DNA from: Acidobacteriota bacterium
GTDB taxonomy: Bacteria; Acidobacteriota; Blastocatellia; Pyrinomonadales; Pyrinomonadaceae
Direction of reading: 5' to 3'
Assembly (NCBI GenBank): GCA_003222895.1
Contig: QHXI01000053.1
Span: 1 to 64,000, forward strand
DNA length: 64,000 nucleotides
The position numbers were made by a program, and so were the translations under genes. Of this stretch, positions 9,242 through 18,694 are shown piece by piece. How positions within the stretch are numbered: the first letter of the stretch is position 1; each line of letters starts with the position of its first letter. Below the pieces are notes generated by a model. That model was not told where the DNA came from. It made no database searches and saw nothing but the letters and a program-made list of their open reading frames with translations.

Positions 9242-9319
9242 AGTTTACGGCGGATTCAGCCATTGTTGGGCCACACCCCGATCCAAACAACTTCGCATCA
9301 CTTGCTGACCAAAGGATGA
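9242..9319 (+). pseudogene. Possible tyrosine recombinase C-terminal remnant
   Basis: The in-frame peptide SLRRIQPLLGHTPIQTT and the following residues resemble the C-terminal box of phage-type integrases (IQxLLGHxxIxTTxxY). The preceding residues do not match the family and the final Tyr region reads SHHL, so no active enzyme is encoded. It lies 140 bases downstream of the DinB 3' end. The match is short and could be chance, but the location at the island edge supports it. Confidence 0.4.
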
Positions 9320-9604
9320 TTCAAGTTGGGTCCCGTACTCTCGTCCCTTGCCACTTCACCCCGCGAGAAATAAGCGAAAGACGCCAACTTCGGACGACGC
9401 GCGTTGTCGTGATTCAATAAACTCTACTTAGCAAATTCTTCTCGCGTCCTTGATCGATCAGTGTGGCAATCTCTATCTCGCAACGGTAGGAGTGTGATGC
9501 CCGTGTGAGTTTTGGCCCTTAACCGTCACGAGATCGCTATGTCTCGGTTGCATACCTAAGCAATTTCTTTAACAAGTAGTTGAAAGTTAACCGTAATAAA
9601 CATC

Positions 9605-9633
9605 TTGACAGACCACGATCCTCGGAGTAGACT
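9605..9633 (+). promoter_or_regulatory. Candidate promoter of the T6SS operon
   Basis: TTGACA (9605-9610), a 17-base spacer and TAGACT (9628-9633), about 220 bases upstream of tssJ. It is the best sigma-70-like site in the gap. Not proven; the long leader would be about 210 bases. Confidence 0.4.
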
Positions 9634-9851
9634 CCGCGCCCTCTAGTAGTCGTTAATTAAGCTGACCGGCCACTAAAGTAGTTATCCCGATTAATAAGAG
9701 ACGAACCGCTCCGTTCCCAGCTTTGTGAAAATTCGATTCGTTTGTCTTGGTTCTAACCGAGACGGGAGCGTTTCTCTCTCAGTCCGCTCAGCGTTCCATA
9801 ATCGATGCCGGTTGCCAAAACCGGATAGCACCCGAGGTCTCAAAGACGAAC

Positions 9852-10430
9852 ATGGGGAAGCGGCAATCTTTCTGTCGTTGGTTATTGTATTCAGTCGGCT
9901 TTGCCTTCCTGATATCGCTCACGGCGTGCCCAAAAGTAAAGGTTCCCAAAGCCGTGCGCTCCACCATCCCCGGGGCGTCCGGCCAAACGAAGCTTGACGT
10001 AATGGTGCACATCTCGCCGACCGCGAACCGGAACAATCCGGTGGCAGTCGACCTCGTGCTTGTCTCAGATAAAAAGCTTCTTAAAGAGCTGATGAAGATG
10101 TCGGCCAGGGACTGGTTCCAACAGAAGCATCAGGTACAGCTCGATTACCCCAAAGAGACAGACCTGGTTGCCGGAAGCTGGGAATGGGTTCCGGGACAAG
10201 CCGTCAAATTGGATCGTTTGCCAGTGACAGTCGAAATTATGGGCGGCCTTGTTTTTGCGAACTACATAAATGAGGGGCCGCATCGCGCGGCGATAAATCC
10301 GCGCAAAGCGATTTTGCTAACTCTGGGCGAGGACGATCTGTGTGTGCAACTGGCGAAAGAAATCACTAAGCCGTGTCCGGTTTCAAAGAATCCGGTAGCC
10401 AACCCGGTAGGAAAAAATGACGAAAAGTGA
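9852..10430 (+). CDS. tssJ: T6SS outer-membrane lipoprotein TssJ
   Basis: About 192 residues from ATG 9852. A lipoprotein signal is clear: basic start, hydrophobic WLLYSVGFAFLISL and lipobox LTAC with Cys26. The mature part has the transthyretin-like strand pattern of TssJ/VasD (DVMVHISPTANRNNPVAVDLVLV, then short strands). TssJ anchors the TssLM membrane complex to the outer membrane, and its position directly before tssK supports the call. An open frame continues upstream to 9747, but the lipobox geometry requires the later start. Confidence 0.75.
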   Translation: MGKRQSFCRWLLYSVGFAFLISLTACPKVKVPKAVRSTIPGASGQTKLDVMVHISPTANRNNPVAVDLVLVSDKKLLKELMKMSARDWFQQKHQVQLDYPKETDLVAGSWEWVPGQAVKLDRLPVTVEIMGGLVFANYINEGPHRAAINPRKAILLTLGEDDLCVQLAKEITKPCPVSKNPVANPVGKNDEK

Positions 10431-10445
10431 CGCTACCGAAATTGT

Positions 10446-11828
10446 ATGAAAGCCAATAACATACCGGATGCAATCCAATGGCATGAGGGATTGCTGTTAA
10501 CACCACAACACTTCCAGCAGCTGACGTTGCGGCACGAATCGCTGGTGCAGTACAGCACGTCTTTATCTACGCCGTTTTGTTGGGGCCTGCGTCGCTTCAA
10601 ACATGATGCGATTTCTCTCCCGGCCGGGAAGTTCGTGGTGCAGGAGCTCGAGGCGGTAATGCCTGACGGCTTACTGGTATGGCACGATTCGCAGGCTGCG
10701 ACTTCTTTGGAAGTCGACCTCACTAAATACGCTGAAAAAATGATCGATCAGCCCGTGACGGTTTATCTGGCCGTAGTCGCTGATCAAAACGGCAGTTCAA
10801 ACGACGAGTTGAACAAGTACGAACCCTTCAAACGAAAAAGAGACGATGCCTCGGGAGGTAACGGGCGCGATATCTATCGCCTCAGGCCGCGACTCAGTTT
10901 GTTGGTAAAGGACGTGCCCAAGAAGTACATCGGCTTTCCTTTGGCGAGGGTAAGCCACAAAGAATCGTTTTCGCTTGACGAGAAATTCATTCCGCCTTTG
11001 GTCGCAATTCCAATCCAGTCTACAGCCGGCGAGGCTGATGTCGTCGCGGCTGCGCGCCTGGCCGAGATGTGCTCAGCGATGGCGAAAAAGATTCGCAAAC
11101 GAGCCATGTATCTCGCCGACGAAGAGCGGACGGCGGCGCAGGGCACCACCTCGCGAAGCGATGTGACGTCCAGAGTCATGCTCAGTCTGGTTGCCGGTCT
11201 GCCTGCGTTCGAGGCCATGCTAAAGATTGGCGTCGCGCATCCACTCGCGGTTTACCTGGCACTGTGCGCAGTGGCCGGTCAACTGACAGTGCTTGGCAAA
11301 GAGATGCTTCCACCCAGTTTCAATGCCTACGACCATAACGATCTCTATGCGACCTTCAAACCGCTGTTGGATTTTATTCGAAGGAGCCTCGATGAGGGAG
11401 TGCCGCTCTCTTACAAATCATTTCCATTCGTCTTTGAAGAAGGTGTGTTTCATCTGCATTTCGATGGGTCATGGACGAACAAGCGCCTCGCACTCGGCAT
11501 CAGGCGGCCGCACGGAATGTCTGACGACTACCTGATCAAGTGGGGCGAGAGTTGCTTAATTGCTTCGCAAGGCAGGCTCGAAGCGATTCGCGAGAACCGA
11601 ATCCGCGGTGCTGTGCGCAAGCATGTTGAGCGTATGGGCGACGTCGTGCCCGGCAAAGGGGTCGCTCTTTTTTCGCTTACCGCGGATGAGGATTTTATCA
11701 AGCCGGATGAAATGCTTCAGATATTTAACGATGGAAGCCGGCCGGCAGAAATCGTCTTGCACGTATTGGATCCGGCGCCGGACATTCACCGACACGGTTC
11801 AAAAGTGCCGACGGAAATGAAATCTTGA
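10446..11828 (+). CDS. tssK: T6SS baseplate protein TssK
   Basis: 460 residues, the usual TssK length. The hallmark N-terminus is present: AIQWHEGLLLTPQHFQQ. TssK trimers connect the baseplate wedge (TssEFG) to the TssLM membrane complex in the cytoplasm. It starts 16 bases after tssJ. The reading frame is intact throughout. Confidence 0.92.
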   Translation: MKANNIPDAIQWHEGLLLTPQHFQQLTLRHESLVQYSTSLSTPFCWGLRRFKHDAISLPAGKFVVQELEAVMPDGLLVWHDSQAATSLEVDLTKYAEKMIDQPVTVYLAVVADQNGSSNDELNKYEPFKRKRDDASGGNGRDIYRLRPRLSLLVKDVPKKYIGFPLARVSHKESFSLDEKFIPPLVAIPIQSTAGEADVVAAARLAEMCSAMAKKIRKRAMYLADEERTAAQGTTSRSDVTSRVMLSLVAGLPAFEAMLKIGVAHPLAVYLALCAVAGQLTVLGKEMLPPSFNAYDHNDLYATFKPLLDFIRRSLDEGVPLSYKSFPFVFEEGVFHLHFDGSWTNKRLALGIRRPHGMSDDYLIKWGESCLIASQGRLEAIRENRIRGAVRKHVERMGDVVPGKGVALFSLTADEDFIKPDEMLQIFNDGSRPAEIVLHVLDPAPDIHRHGSKVPTEMKS

Positions 11829-11888
11829 TTTGGCTGGGACGGGATCGCTCCGGGAACTATTACTTGCCCGATAGATTTTGGTAGCGCC

Positions 11889-12845
11889 ATGAACATAGAG
11901 CAGAACAACGAATCGTTTCTCCTTTCACAGTTTCGCGAATTCTACACGGAAGTAATAGAGCTCAAGCGCCGCGTTAAGGACGAGGGCTGGGTGTGCTCAC
12001 CTGAAGCTACCAGCACCGGGAACGGGAAAAGCAGCACACTCGAAGCGGGCACCTGGGTTTATTTCCCGGAATTCGACGGACAAGCTGCCGTCGGTTCGCC
12101 AGAACCAGCCGGACATGCTCTGGTTGTGCGCGACACTTCTCCGAGCCGTTCGCTTCCGGATTATGCGTATCAACCGCCATCCTCTGATGAAATAAAACTA
12201 ACGCTGATGGTTTGGCAAAGCCTTCGTGCTTTGTTCGAGCGCAACCTGAGCCAGGTAATGCGCCTTAACGGCGTGGCCACGGAAACTTATCGCGAGGCGC
12301 AGTACCTGATGGCGGCTTTTGCCGACGAGGTTTTCATCCATTTGCAGTGGGCGGGAAGCCGGATGTGGACTTCGCATTTGCTGGAGACAGCGCTGTTTCA
12401 ATCGCATGTCGCGGGTGAGCTGGTTTTTGAAAAGCTTGATCGGTTATTGGCCGAGCGCGATCCGGGGAAGCGAGGCTTGGCCGCTCTCTACTTGAATGTT
12501 CTGTCGTTGGGCTTCCGCGGAAAATATTACGGGAGCGCCGATCTTGGTCCGCTCAACGACTATCGACGGCAGTTGTTTGCTTTTGTCTTTCAACACCCGA
12601 GTGATCTGAAACTGGCCTCAAAGGTTGCGTTCCCGGATGCATACGGCCAAAAGCTTGCGCGAGAGCCGAAGAGAAAGCTGACGAACCCGAGGTTATGGGT
12701 CGGTGTGCTGTGTCTGGTGGTGGTCGGTTACCTGGTTATCTCGCACCTTGTCTGGATCACGCTTAAAGAGCCGCTGGAAAAGAAAGTTAACCAGGACATC
12801 GTCACGATTGAGAAGCGACTGGAAGCGCTTTCCGTTAAGCGCTGA
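11889..12845 (+). CDS. tssL: T6SS membrane-complex protein TssL (DotU)
   Basis: 318 residues. The cytoplasmic DotU domain is recognisable from YREAQYLMAAFADEVFI, YLNVLSLGFRGKYYG and the DYRRQLFAFVF region. A single C-terminal membrane segment lies near residues 268-290 (LWVGVLCLVVVGYLVISHLVW), followed by a short periplasmic tail, the normal TssL topology without a peptidoglycan-binding extension. TssL pairs with TssM and TssJ in the envelope complex. An N-terminal extension of about 110 residues precedes the DotU core. Confidence 0.9.
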   Translation: MNIEQNNESFLLSQFREFYTEVIELKRRVKDEGWVCSPEATSTGNGKSSTLEAGTWVYFPEFDGQAAVGSPEPAGHALVVRDTSPSRSLPDYAYQPPSSDEIKLTLMVWQSLRALFERNLSQVMRLNGVATETYREAQYLMAAFADEVFIHLQWAGSRMWTSHLLETALFQSHVAGELVFEKLDRLLAERDPGKRGLAALYLNVLSLGFRGKYYGSADLGPLNDYRRQLFAFVFQHPSDLKLASKVAFPDAYGQKLAREPKRKLTNPRLWVGVLCLVVVGYLVISHLVWITLKEPLEKKVNQDIVTIEKRLEALSVKR

Positions 12846-12861
12846 GTGTCGAAGAAGAACC

Positions 12862-14205
12862 ATGTCATCCATTTGGCTGCTAATACTGATTCTGGTTTTC
12901 CTGCTGGCGTTGGGCGCCGCAGTATTTATTTACTGGAGGCTTAAGAGCGCGCGCAGGATCTCGTTCACGGCTGACCCGGCTATAAAAACTCAACCCGATC
13001 CCAAGAATCCAGCGCCGTCTGAATTTCTCAACTACGCTTCCGGTCTCGAACTACGGACTTCTTTCAAACGCTCGCTGCGACTGCTCAAATCCTATGTTAC
13101 GGGCAGGGATTATCGATATCGCGTGCCCTGGTTTTTGATGACCGGCGAATCGGAATCCGGCAAGACGACGATCCTCGACGCTAATGGCGTCAACCTGTCA
13201 GCGAACGGATCAGGCCACGATGATCCAGTCAACTGGTATTTCTTTAACGAAGGCGTCGTGATCGATGTAGCCGGAGACTTTGTTTTGCGGACAGACGGGA
13301 CTGCCAACCATCAAGGGTGGAACACGATCTCGCGTTTGTTGCAGAAGCACCGGCCGCGGCGGCCTTTGGATGGAATCGTGCTGACTATCTCCTGCAAGGA
13401 CCTGATCGGAACCAATGAGTTGAGCAATCAACGCCGGTTTGAGCTGGAACAAAAGGCCACCTGCTTATATCGAAAATTTTGGCAGTCGCAAAGAATCCTG
13501 GGAATGCGTATGCCGGTTTATGTATTGGTGACCAAATGCGACGAGATAACCGGGTTCACTAGTTTTTGCAACCAGCTCCCTGAAAAACTTCAGACGCAAA
13601 TGTTCGGCTGGTCGAATCCTCTCACCCTGGACACAGTTTACGATCCCAGGCTGTTGAGCGAAGCGTTTGAAAGTCTCTACCGGGATCTCTCTTATCTGCA
13701 ATTCGAAATCTATGCGGAACAGGATGAGATACAGGACGCCGATGACCTTTTCCTGTTCCCGGCAGTTGCGCAAACGATGCGCGCGCCGCTGCAAGTTTAT
13801 CTGGACGCCCTGTTTAAGCAGAGTGCCTATCACGAGTCCTTTTTCTTTCGCGGCCTTTATTTTTGTGGCGAGAGCCCCGCGGATTTGTCGATTAGCGCGC
13901 CTGCGCCGGTCAGCAGTGAACCTGATTGGACCAAAGCGTTTGAGCGGTTCGAGGTTTCACTGCCGGAGAAAATACAACCGTCCGAGAGAGCGCCAATCTT
14001 TGTTCATGACCTGTTCAAGGAAAAAATCTTTGCCGAGGATTTCCTGGCCCAACCAATAAACCGGGTGGCGTTGTCGCGCAATCGCACGGTGTTGGCGGCG
14101 CAGATCCTGTCGCTGCTTATTGTCGTCGTCGGCGGCGTGGGGCTTGCCGTGGCGCGCTACCGATTGTCTCAGGAACAAACCAAGCTATTATCAATCATCG
14201 ATTGA
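12862..14205 (+). CDS. tssM: T6SS TssM (IcmF), N-terminal part before a frameshift
   Basis: 447 residues to the stop at 14203-14205. A membrane segment opens the protein (IWLLILILVFLLALGAAVFIYW), followed by the cytoplasmic NTPase domain with Walker A GESESGKT (residues 95-102), VIDVAGDF as Walker B-like strand and TKCDEITGF as the NKxD-like motif. Another membrane segment (ILSLLIVVVGGVGLAVA) lies near the end. The frame then ends in LLSIID-stop, while the homologous continuation IDNAVQDAGSDSY lies in the next frame at 14198. I read this as one TssM gene broken by a frameshift. The overlap with tssL's 3' end seen in longer open frames is spurious; ATG 12862 is preferred. Confidence 0.88.
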   Translation: MSSIWLLILILVFLLALGAAVFIYWRLKSARRISFTADPAIKTQPDPKNPAPSEFLNYASGLELRTSFKRSLRLLKSYVTGRDYRYRVPWFLMTGESESGKTTILDANGVNLSANGSGHDDPVNWYFFNEGVVIDVAGDFVLRTDGTANHQGWNTISRLLQKHRPRRPLDGIVLTISCKDLIGTNELSNQRRFELEQKATCLYRKFWQSQRILGMRMPVYVLVTKCDEITGFTSFCNQLPEKLQTQMFGWSNPLTLDTVYDPRLLSEAFESLYRDLSYLQFEIYAEQDEIQDADDLFLFPAVAQTMRAPLQVYLDALFKQSAYHESFFFRGLYFCGESPADLSISAPAPVSSEPDWTKAFERFEVSLPEKIQPSERAPIFVHDLFKEKIFAEDFLAQPINRVALSRNRTVLAAQILSLLIVVVGGVGLAVARYRLSQEQTKLLSIID

Positions 14206-16891
14206 CAACGCGGTCCAGGACGCCGGGTCGGATTCCTATCGGCGGAACATCGCGTATCAGGTTCCCTTCAACGACACCGCCCCTGGGGTGCCGACCGGGA
14301 GCCCGGAAGTCAGCCTGGCGGACAAGGAAGAGCAGAAGTTGCATGCCAGCGAAGCCAGACTGCTTGAGTTCATGGCCGGAATGAATGCGACCAAGTTTTA
14401 TTCTGTGTTCATTCCCAGCTCTTGGTTCAGCTCGATTGACGAGACACTTCAGAGTTCAATCAAGACGGCTTTTAAGTGGCTGGTTTTTGAAGCGCTGCGC
14501 ATGGACCTCGAACGTCGTGCGAATGAACTCGTCGATCGCGGCCCGACACCGCTGCCAAGCTTCAATTCCGGTTTCGACAAGAAAGACGGCGCCGCGAATG
14601 ACACGGCCGCATCGTTACGCGCAAATTTCGATTTAACTTTTCAATTGCCTGTCTATATCGAGGAGTTAGGCGAGCTGCGGTTGAATCTGGAGCGCTATGA
14701 CCAGCTCATCAAGAAGGACTCGGGCAAGCTTGACGATCTAAACCAACTGGTCCGCTATCTGGGTCACCAGCCGCTTCCCACCAACTTCGATCAGGAGAAT
14801 GAACTCTACAAACACGCCTTGCGAGAAACAGAAGGCAATCCGATCAGGACCGAACTGTTGTTCAAAGCCGGGGCTGGCCTCGTCGTCGACAGGATCGGGG
14901 ACATGTACGAAGGCTCGTTCAATCGCAAAGGGTTCACCTACAACTACCTGAAGGAAATAACTGAGAGTGAAGAACTGCTGCGACGGCCAGAGTACACGTG
15001 GTTGTCGACCACCATATGCGATCCCCGCTCGCCGTTTCACGAAATGACGATATCGTCAGCGCTGATCGATCTCAAACAGGCGATCGTCGATCTGAAGCAT
15101 CAGCCATTTATGACACGCGATCTGCCTGAGGACGTGGTGCGTTATCAACATCGATCGCGGGGCGTGCTGGTCTGGGATCAGGAGACGCTGCGCGAGGTGA
15201 TTACCGTAAACGACCAGTATGAAAACTTTATCAGCACAAAATCCTACGAGCCTTCTGAGCAACTTGATAATGCGGCCAGAGAGACGGCGCGCGCTCGGGT
15301 CAGGCTAAAGATAAGAAACCTCATCAGGCGCGCACGGAAGGTTCAACCACTAACACCGTCAACCGAGGGGTTGGCGCTAAAAACGGCGCTGATCACCGAG
15401 GTGCAGTATCTACAAAACGCGCAACCAATTCTGTCGCGAGTGTTGGAGATCTCGTCGCGTTTAGGCGTGGACAACGAACTGCGCGTGACGCTCGCCGAAC
15501 AGGGCTCGTACTTGCTGCGCGGCGCGCAGCGAGTGTTTGTGGCCGAGCAATTCTATGTGACGCGGAAGAATGATCTATCGCTCGGCGGCCCATTCGTAAC
15601 CGATTTTGAGTGGTGGGACGGCACCAGGCCGGTTTCTTATCGCGTTTACGAGTTGGGCAGCAAAGAAGATCTCGTCGGTTACTTGAACGTGCAACGAAAG
15701 AGTATCGCGTTCCTCGCCAGGGATGTTGTGGTTCCCGTGCAGACGTTTTTTGCTACTCAAAACATCTATTTGCCGCGCAGCGATGCTCAGGTTGATTGGG
15801 ACACGGTTCTCGCCGACCTGGATGCATATGACAACAAGACGCCGGGAAATCCGATCGGGGCATTGGAAACATTTGTTCGCACGGACATGGACAAGGTGAG
15901 CCTCGACAGTTGTTACGGGCTGGCTCAGATCGACGAGCAGCGATCGACGGATTATTTCCTGAGTATTCGCAACTCGCTGCGGGTCAGATTCTATGAGCGT
16001 TGCAAGCTGCTCGCGCACGCTAAAGCGATCGACGATACGATTGATGAACTCAAGAACTACGGCGAGATTGAAAAATCCTTCAACGATAATCTGGCCGGCG
16101 CGTTTCCTTTTGCGCAAGTCAATGCTCCGCAGCTCGATCCCTGGGCGATGCTGAAATTCTTCAAGGTCTTCAAGGACAAAGAGAAGGCCGCTCGCGAGGC
16201 GTTGGATCGAAGCGCAGAATTTGGCGCCCACCCGCAACCGGCGATCGACTTCCTCGATCAGATGAACCGCGCGCGCGAATTTTTCGCCCCGTTCATCGAA
16301 AAGAATCAAGGTCCGTCCTTTGATTTCCGAGTGCAATTTCGCGTCAACCGCGAGCAGGAGATTGCCGCAAACCAGATCATCGATTGGAAACTGGAAGTTG
16401 GAAAGAAGAAGTTTACCTACACGAGCGACGATCTCACCGGTCACTGGATTTACGGCGAGCCGGTGCGCCTAACGCTCCGATGGGCCAACGACTCGCCGAA
16501 CCATCCAATGGCCGGGGTCGAGCCGATGTTGGTCACTGTCAAGGAACGATCCGCGATCTTTGAATACAACGATCGCTGGTCGCTATTTACGCTGCTGCTG
16601 CGACATGGGCTGCAGCTAAAGCGCGCCGGAGCCTCGGCCGAATGCGATCAGGGTTACGATGCCGATCCCTACACCCTGGGATTCATCGTCAAGACGGCTC
16701 CTGATCCGGCGGCCCAGTTCGGACAGCCGCAGGCCTTGAATTCACCGCTGGCCGGAGTGTTCTTGCGGATCACGATGCTCGGCGCCAACAAGCCTGAGCC
16801 AATCATGCTTCCCTGTCTTCCGATCAAGGCGCCGCCGGTTCCCTCGTTACATCCCGCGGCAATCAGAACGGCAGCGAACAAGGACAATTAG
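14198..16891 (+). CDS. tssM: T6SS TssM (IcmF), periplasmic C-terminal part after the frameshift
   Basis: About 897 residues in a different frame from the N-terminal half. It has no plausible start codon or ribosome site of its own at the junction (the only nearby start is a TTG at 14120 inside the first half), which argues for a broken single gene over two genes. The content is typical of the large periplasmic TssM region: helical stretches and a final beta-rich part (WIYGEPVRLTLRWANDSPNHP). It would span the periplasm to contact TssJ. Together the halves give about 1,340 residues, a plausible full length. The stop is three bases before tssA. Confidence 0.85.
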   Translation, partial: SIDNAVQDAGSDSYRRNIAYQVPFNDTAPGVPTGSPEVSLADKEEQKLHASEARLLEFMAGMNATKFYSVFIPSSWFSSIDETLQSSIKTAFKWLVFEALRMDLERRANELVDRGPTPLPSFNSGFDKKDGAANDTAASLRANFDLTFQLPVYIEELGELRLNLERYDQLIKKDSGKLDDLNQLVRYLGHQPLPTNFDQENELYKHALRETEGNPIRTELLFKAGAGLVVDRIGDMYEGSFNRKGFTYNYLKEITESEELLRRPEYTWLSTTICDPRSPFHEMTISSALIDLKQAIVDLKHQPFMTRDLPEDVVRYQHRSRGVLVWDQETLREVITVNDQYENFISTKSYEPSEQLDNAARETARARVRLKIRNLIRRARKVQPLTPSTEGLALKTALITEVQYLQNAQPILSRVLEISSRLGVDNELRVTLAEQGSYLLRGAQRVFVAEQFYVTRKNDLSLGGPFVTDFEWWDGTRPVSYRVYELGSKEDLVGYLNVQRKSIAFLARDVVVPVQTFFATQNIYLPRSDAQVDWDTVLADLDAYDNKTPGNPIGALETFVRTDMDKVSLDSCYGLAQIDEQRSTDYFLSIRNSLRVRFYERCKLLAHAKAIDDTIDELKNYGEIEKSFNDNLAGAFPFAQVNAPQLDPWAMLKFFKVFKDKEKAAREALDRSAEFGAHPQPAIDFLDQMNRAREFFAPFIEKNQGPSFDFRVQFRVNREQEIAANQIIDWKLEVGKKKFTYTSDDLTGHWIYGEPVRLTLRWANDSPNHPMAGVEPMLVTVKERSAIFEYNDRWSLFTLLLRHGLQLKRAGASAECDQGYDADPYTLGFIVKTAPDPAAQFGQPQALNSPLAGVFLRITMLGANKPEPIMLPCLPIKAPPVPSLHPAAIRTAANKDN

Positions 16892-16893
16892 AA

Positions 16894-17997
16894 ATGAACG
16901 ATCTCAAATTCTCATCGCATCTCGAGCTCGACTTTTTGCTTCAACCGATCAGCCCACCCCGGCCGACCGGTGAATCGCTGCGCTACGACGGAACCTATGA
17001 TCGAATCCAGGAAGCCCGCCGCGAAGACGACCAAAGATTAAGCCAGGGAATTTACAAGACACGTTCCAAGCGAGCCGATTGGGAAGCCGATGAAGCAATT
17101 TGCCTGGAGGCCCTGGAGAAACGCACCAAGGATCTGCAAATCGCCGGATGGTTGCTGGAAGCCTGGCTGCACCTGCGTGGCTTTCGCGGCGTGGAGAGCG
17201 GTCTCAGATTGTTGACCGGGCTGTGCGAGAACTTCTGGGACGATCTACATCCGAATTTGGAAAGAGACGACCCTGAAGCTCGCATGGCTCCGATCGAATG
17301 GATCAATCGAAAGTTGTCTTTCAGCCTGAAACAAATCCCGTTGACCTTACCGCACGAACCGGGCGGCCGCAGTTATTCGTACGCCGACTGGGAGAGCGCT
17401 TGTCACTTTGAAAATCTTGCGCGCAAAGATCCCAGCGCGTTGCAGGAGGCGCTGGCGAACATCGATCCAACGGTGGGCACGTTTCAGACGGCGATTGCGC
17501 TGACCGATGCTTCGTTTCATGGCGGCGTCGTCAAAGATCTGATCTGCGCCGTCGATGCGTGTAACGGGTTGCAAAAACTGTTAGACGAAAAATGCGGTCG
17601 GGACGCGCCGAGCTTGTATCAATTTCAAGAGCTGCTCAGCGCGATCAAGGAATTGATGTCTCAGAGCCTGCGTGCGCGGCAGGAGAGCCCGACAACCATC
17701 GAGGCCGAAGAAGAATTTGAAACCGCCGCCGCCGAAGGGCGGGCGGACATCGAGATCTGGTCAACCGGCCCGATCAGCAGTCGTGCCGATGCTTATCGTA
17801 GATTGGCTGAAGCGGCCGACTACCTTTTGAAGACCGAACCCCACAGCCCGAGTTCATATCTGGTGAGGCGCGCAGTCGAGTGGGGCCAAATGAACCTGTT
17901 TGACGTTCTTAAGCAGATTGTTCGCAACGAAGGCGAGATGGATGAGATTGACCGGCTGTTGCGATTGAGCGGCAGGGACACAACTGATATTGGCTGA
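16894..17997 (+). CDS. tssA: T6SS protein TssA (ImpA N-terminal family)
   Basis: 367 residues. The ImpA_N domain is recognised by LDFLLQPISPPRPTGESLRYDGTYD near the start and DLQIAGWLLEAWLHLRGFRGVESGLRLLTGLCENFWDDLHP around residues 80-120. The C-terminal end (SSYLVRRAVEWGQMNLFDVL) is the conserved VasJ/TssA-type motif. TssA caps or initiates sheath assembly at the baseplate. It is followed by an 80-base gap and a good ribosome site for tssB. Confidence 0.9.
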   Translation: MNDLKFSSHLELDFLLQPISPPRPTGESLRYDGTYDRIQEARREDDQRLSQGIYKTRSKRADWEADEAICLEALEKRTKDLQIAGWLLEAWLHLRGFRGVESGLRLLTGLCENFWDDLHPNLERDDPEARMAPIEWINRKLSFSLKQIPLTLPHEPGGRSYSYADWESACHFENLARKDPSALQEALANIDPTVGTFQTAIALTDASFHGGVVKDLICAVDACNGLQKLLDEKCGRDAPSLYQFQELLSAIKELMSQSLRARQESPTTIEAEEEFETAAAEGRADIEIWSTGPISSRADAYRRLAEAADYLLKTEPHSPSSYLVRRAVEWGQMNLFDVLKQIVRNEGEMDEIDRLLRLSGRDTTDIG

Positions 17998-18078
17998 CAG
18001 CGGCACAGACTTTAGTCCGGGTCAACTACGGAATCATAGGAACAGTTACGAGAATCACAATCACAAAGGAGAAAACGA

Positions 18079-18693
18079 ATGCCAGAAAGCACACAACATA
18101 AACTCGATCGGGTCCGCCCACCGCGAGTGCAGATCACCTACGACGTGGAAACGCGTGGTTCCTTCGTCAAGATGGAACTGCCTTTCGTCGTGGGAATCAT
18201 GGCGGACCTTTCGACAGCAGGCGGCGAGAAGGACGCGACCGGAAATCCAATTCCGCTCCGGGACAAGAAATACCTGGAGATCGACCGCGACAACTTCGAC
18301 GACGTCATGAGAAACCTCAAACCAAGCGTGGAGTTAGAAGGCGGAGGGACCTACACCTTCGCCAGCCTTGACGACTTTACGCCGATCAAACTTTTGAAGC
18401 CCGCCAACCAGGAGAGTGATCCTGCAGCCACCGCTTCGAAACTCGGCGTCGCGCGAGTTGATTATGAAAAGCGCAGCAAGTTGTCCGACATCGTGGCCAA
18501 GTTGGACGGCAATGTGCCCTTGCAGAAAAAGTTCATTGAGGCGCTCAGCGATGCGAATCGCGCCGCCTCAAAAACACAGGTCGAGGCCGTCAAAGCTGAG
18601 GCGCAAGCTCGGCTGAAGCCTGCCGCATCCGATGCTAAAACAGTAATCGAGACGCCGGTAGCCACCACCAAACCCAAGAAGGAGGACAGGTAA
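18079..18693 (+). CDS. tssB: T6SS contractile sheath small subunit TssB (VipA)
   Basis: 204 residues, starting 5-6 bases after AAAGGAG. TssB motifs: RVQITYDVETRG, MELPFVVGIMADLS and the RDFDEVM-like segment RDNFDDVMRNLKPSVEL. The C-terminal 35 residues form a charged Ala/Lys/Pro-rich tail that is longer than usual. TssB pairs with TssC to form the contractile sheath. tssC begins two bases downstream of the stop. Confidence 0.93.
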   Translation: MPESTQHKLDRVRPPRVQITYDVETRGSFVKMELPFVVGIMADLSTAGGEKDATGNPIPLRDKKYLEIDRDNFDDVMRNLKPSVELEGGGTYTFASLDDFTPIKLLKPANQESDPAATASKLGVARVDYEKRSKLSDIVAKLDGNVPLQKKFIEALSDANRAASKTQVEAVKAEAQARLKPAASDAKTVIETPVATTKPKKEDR

Positions 18694-18694
18694 A

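Larger units (their letters stand above)
9101..9851. other. Gene-poor boundary upstream of the T6SS locus
   Basis: About 750 bases between the DinB-like gene and tssJ. It holds a possible recombinase remnant (9242-9319) and one promoter-like site (9605-9633). The rest (9320-9600 and 9640-9851) has stops in all frames and no feature I can support. Confidence 0.5.

Noticed and set aside
9725-9997. Plus-strand frame of 90 codons upstream of and overlapping tssJ
   Set aside because: Out of frame with the lipoprotein and without any motif; the lipobox frame is clearly the coding one.
14190-14210. Programmed ribosomal frameshift in tssM
   Set aside because: No slippery heptamer or downstream structure is evident, and four other genes show comparable breaks, so an error or deletion is simpler.
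15575-16444. Long minus-strand open frame (289 codons) opposite tssM
   Set aside because: Fully inside the TssM C-terminal coding region on the other strand, no recognisable domain; an antisense shadow.
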